A stretch of 7,201 bases of DNA from an uncultured Prevotella sp. (GTDB taxonomy: Bacteria; Bacteroidota; Bacteroidia; Bacteroidales; Bacteroidaceae), in the NCBI GenBank assembly GCA_945827565.1, contig CALZNR010000064.1, forward strand, positions 1 through 7,201. Reading direction: 5' to 3'. The position numbers and the translations under genes were made by a program. Below the pieces are notes generated by a model. The model was given only the letters and a program-made list of their open reading frames with translations, made no database searches and was not told the origin of the DNA. Below are positions 7,150-7,201 of this stretch, one piece after another. Numbering within the stretch: position 1 is the stretch's first letter; every line of letters begins with the position of its first letter.

Positions 7150-7201
7150 CTGTCTCTTATACACATCTCCGAGCCCACGAGACAGGCAGAATCGCGGATG
7201 G
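7150..7201 (+). other. Illumina Nextera adapter read-through (non-genomic contig tail)
   Basis: Positions 7150-7168 equal the 19-bp Tn5 mosaic end as it appears at the 3' side of a Nextera read (CTGTCTCTTATACACATCT). Positions 7169-7183 (CCGAGCCCACGAGAC) are the rest of the read-2 transposase adapter. Positions 7184-7191 (AGGCAGAA) match the i7 index known as N703. The final bases resemble the start of the P7 sequence (ATCTCGTATGC) with one A lost and three changes, all to G, as in low-quality read ends. Genomic sequence therefore stops at 7149, give or take one base, and this tail should be trimmed. Confidence 0.98.

Noticed and set aside
7150..7168. A Tn5-like mosaic end that could suggest a transposon terminus
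   Set aside because: It is followed directly by Nextera adapter and index bases at the contig end, so it is library sequence and not an insertion element.

Overview
The window is one co-directional, minus-strand gene block from a member of the Bacteroidota, most likely a Bacteroidales/Prevotella-like organism. The taxonomic hint comes from moderate-to-low GC, gene starts with A/T-rich leaders and no Shine-Dalgarno, a Bacteroidota-style glycogen branching enzyme that closely resembles the eukaryotic type, a DUF6057-like membrane protein, and a PcrA/UvrD helicase with a C-terminal Tudor-like domain. The genus is inference and cannot be settled by eye.

Layout in the direction of transcription (right to left): (i) 7150-7201 is not genomic. 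It is Illumina Nextera read-through adapter left on the contig end. (ii) 6245-7149 is the 3' part of a MORN-repeat protein whose 5' end is lost at the contig end; twelve exact 23-residue repeats are visible. (iii) 5768-6217 is a YhcH/YjgK/YiaL (EbgC/NanQ-like) cytosolic sugar-binding protein. (iv) 3675-5699 is glgB, glycogen branching enzyme, with a weak candidate promoter in front. (v) 2519-3673 is a five-TM membrane protein resembling DUF6057. (vi) 273-2522 is a UvrD/PcrA superfamily 1 helicase. (vii) 203-250 is a near-perfect 17-bp-arm hairpin just after the helicase stop. (viii) 1-202 is a more GC-rich stretch of unknown content, possibly the tail of a convergent gene.

The genes are tightly packed. 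MORN to YhcH is 27 nt, YhcH to glgB 68 nt, glgB to the membrane protein 1 nt, and the membrane protein overlaps the helicase by 4 nt (ATGA). The last three genes therefore look translationally coupled. Functionally the block mixes carbohydrate storage (glgB, possibly the YhcH-like protein), a protein of unknown role (DUF6057-like), an envelope- or scaffold-like repeat protein (MORN) and DNA repair/replication (helicase). I see no shared pathway, so this is more likely a housekeeping operon of convenience than a dedicated system.

I found no CRISPR array, tRNA, rRNA, insertion sequence or convincing new defence or mobile system. The most consequential observations are the adapter contamination, which creates a false start for the MORN gene, and the eukaryote-like branching enzyme.
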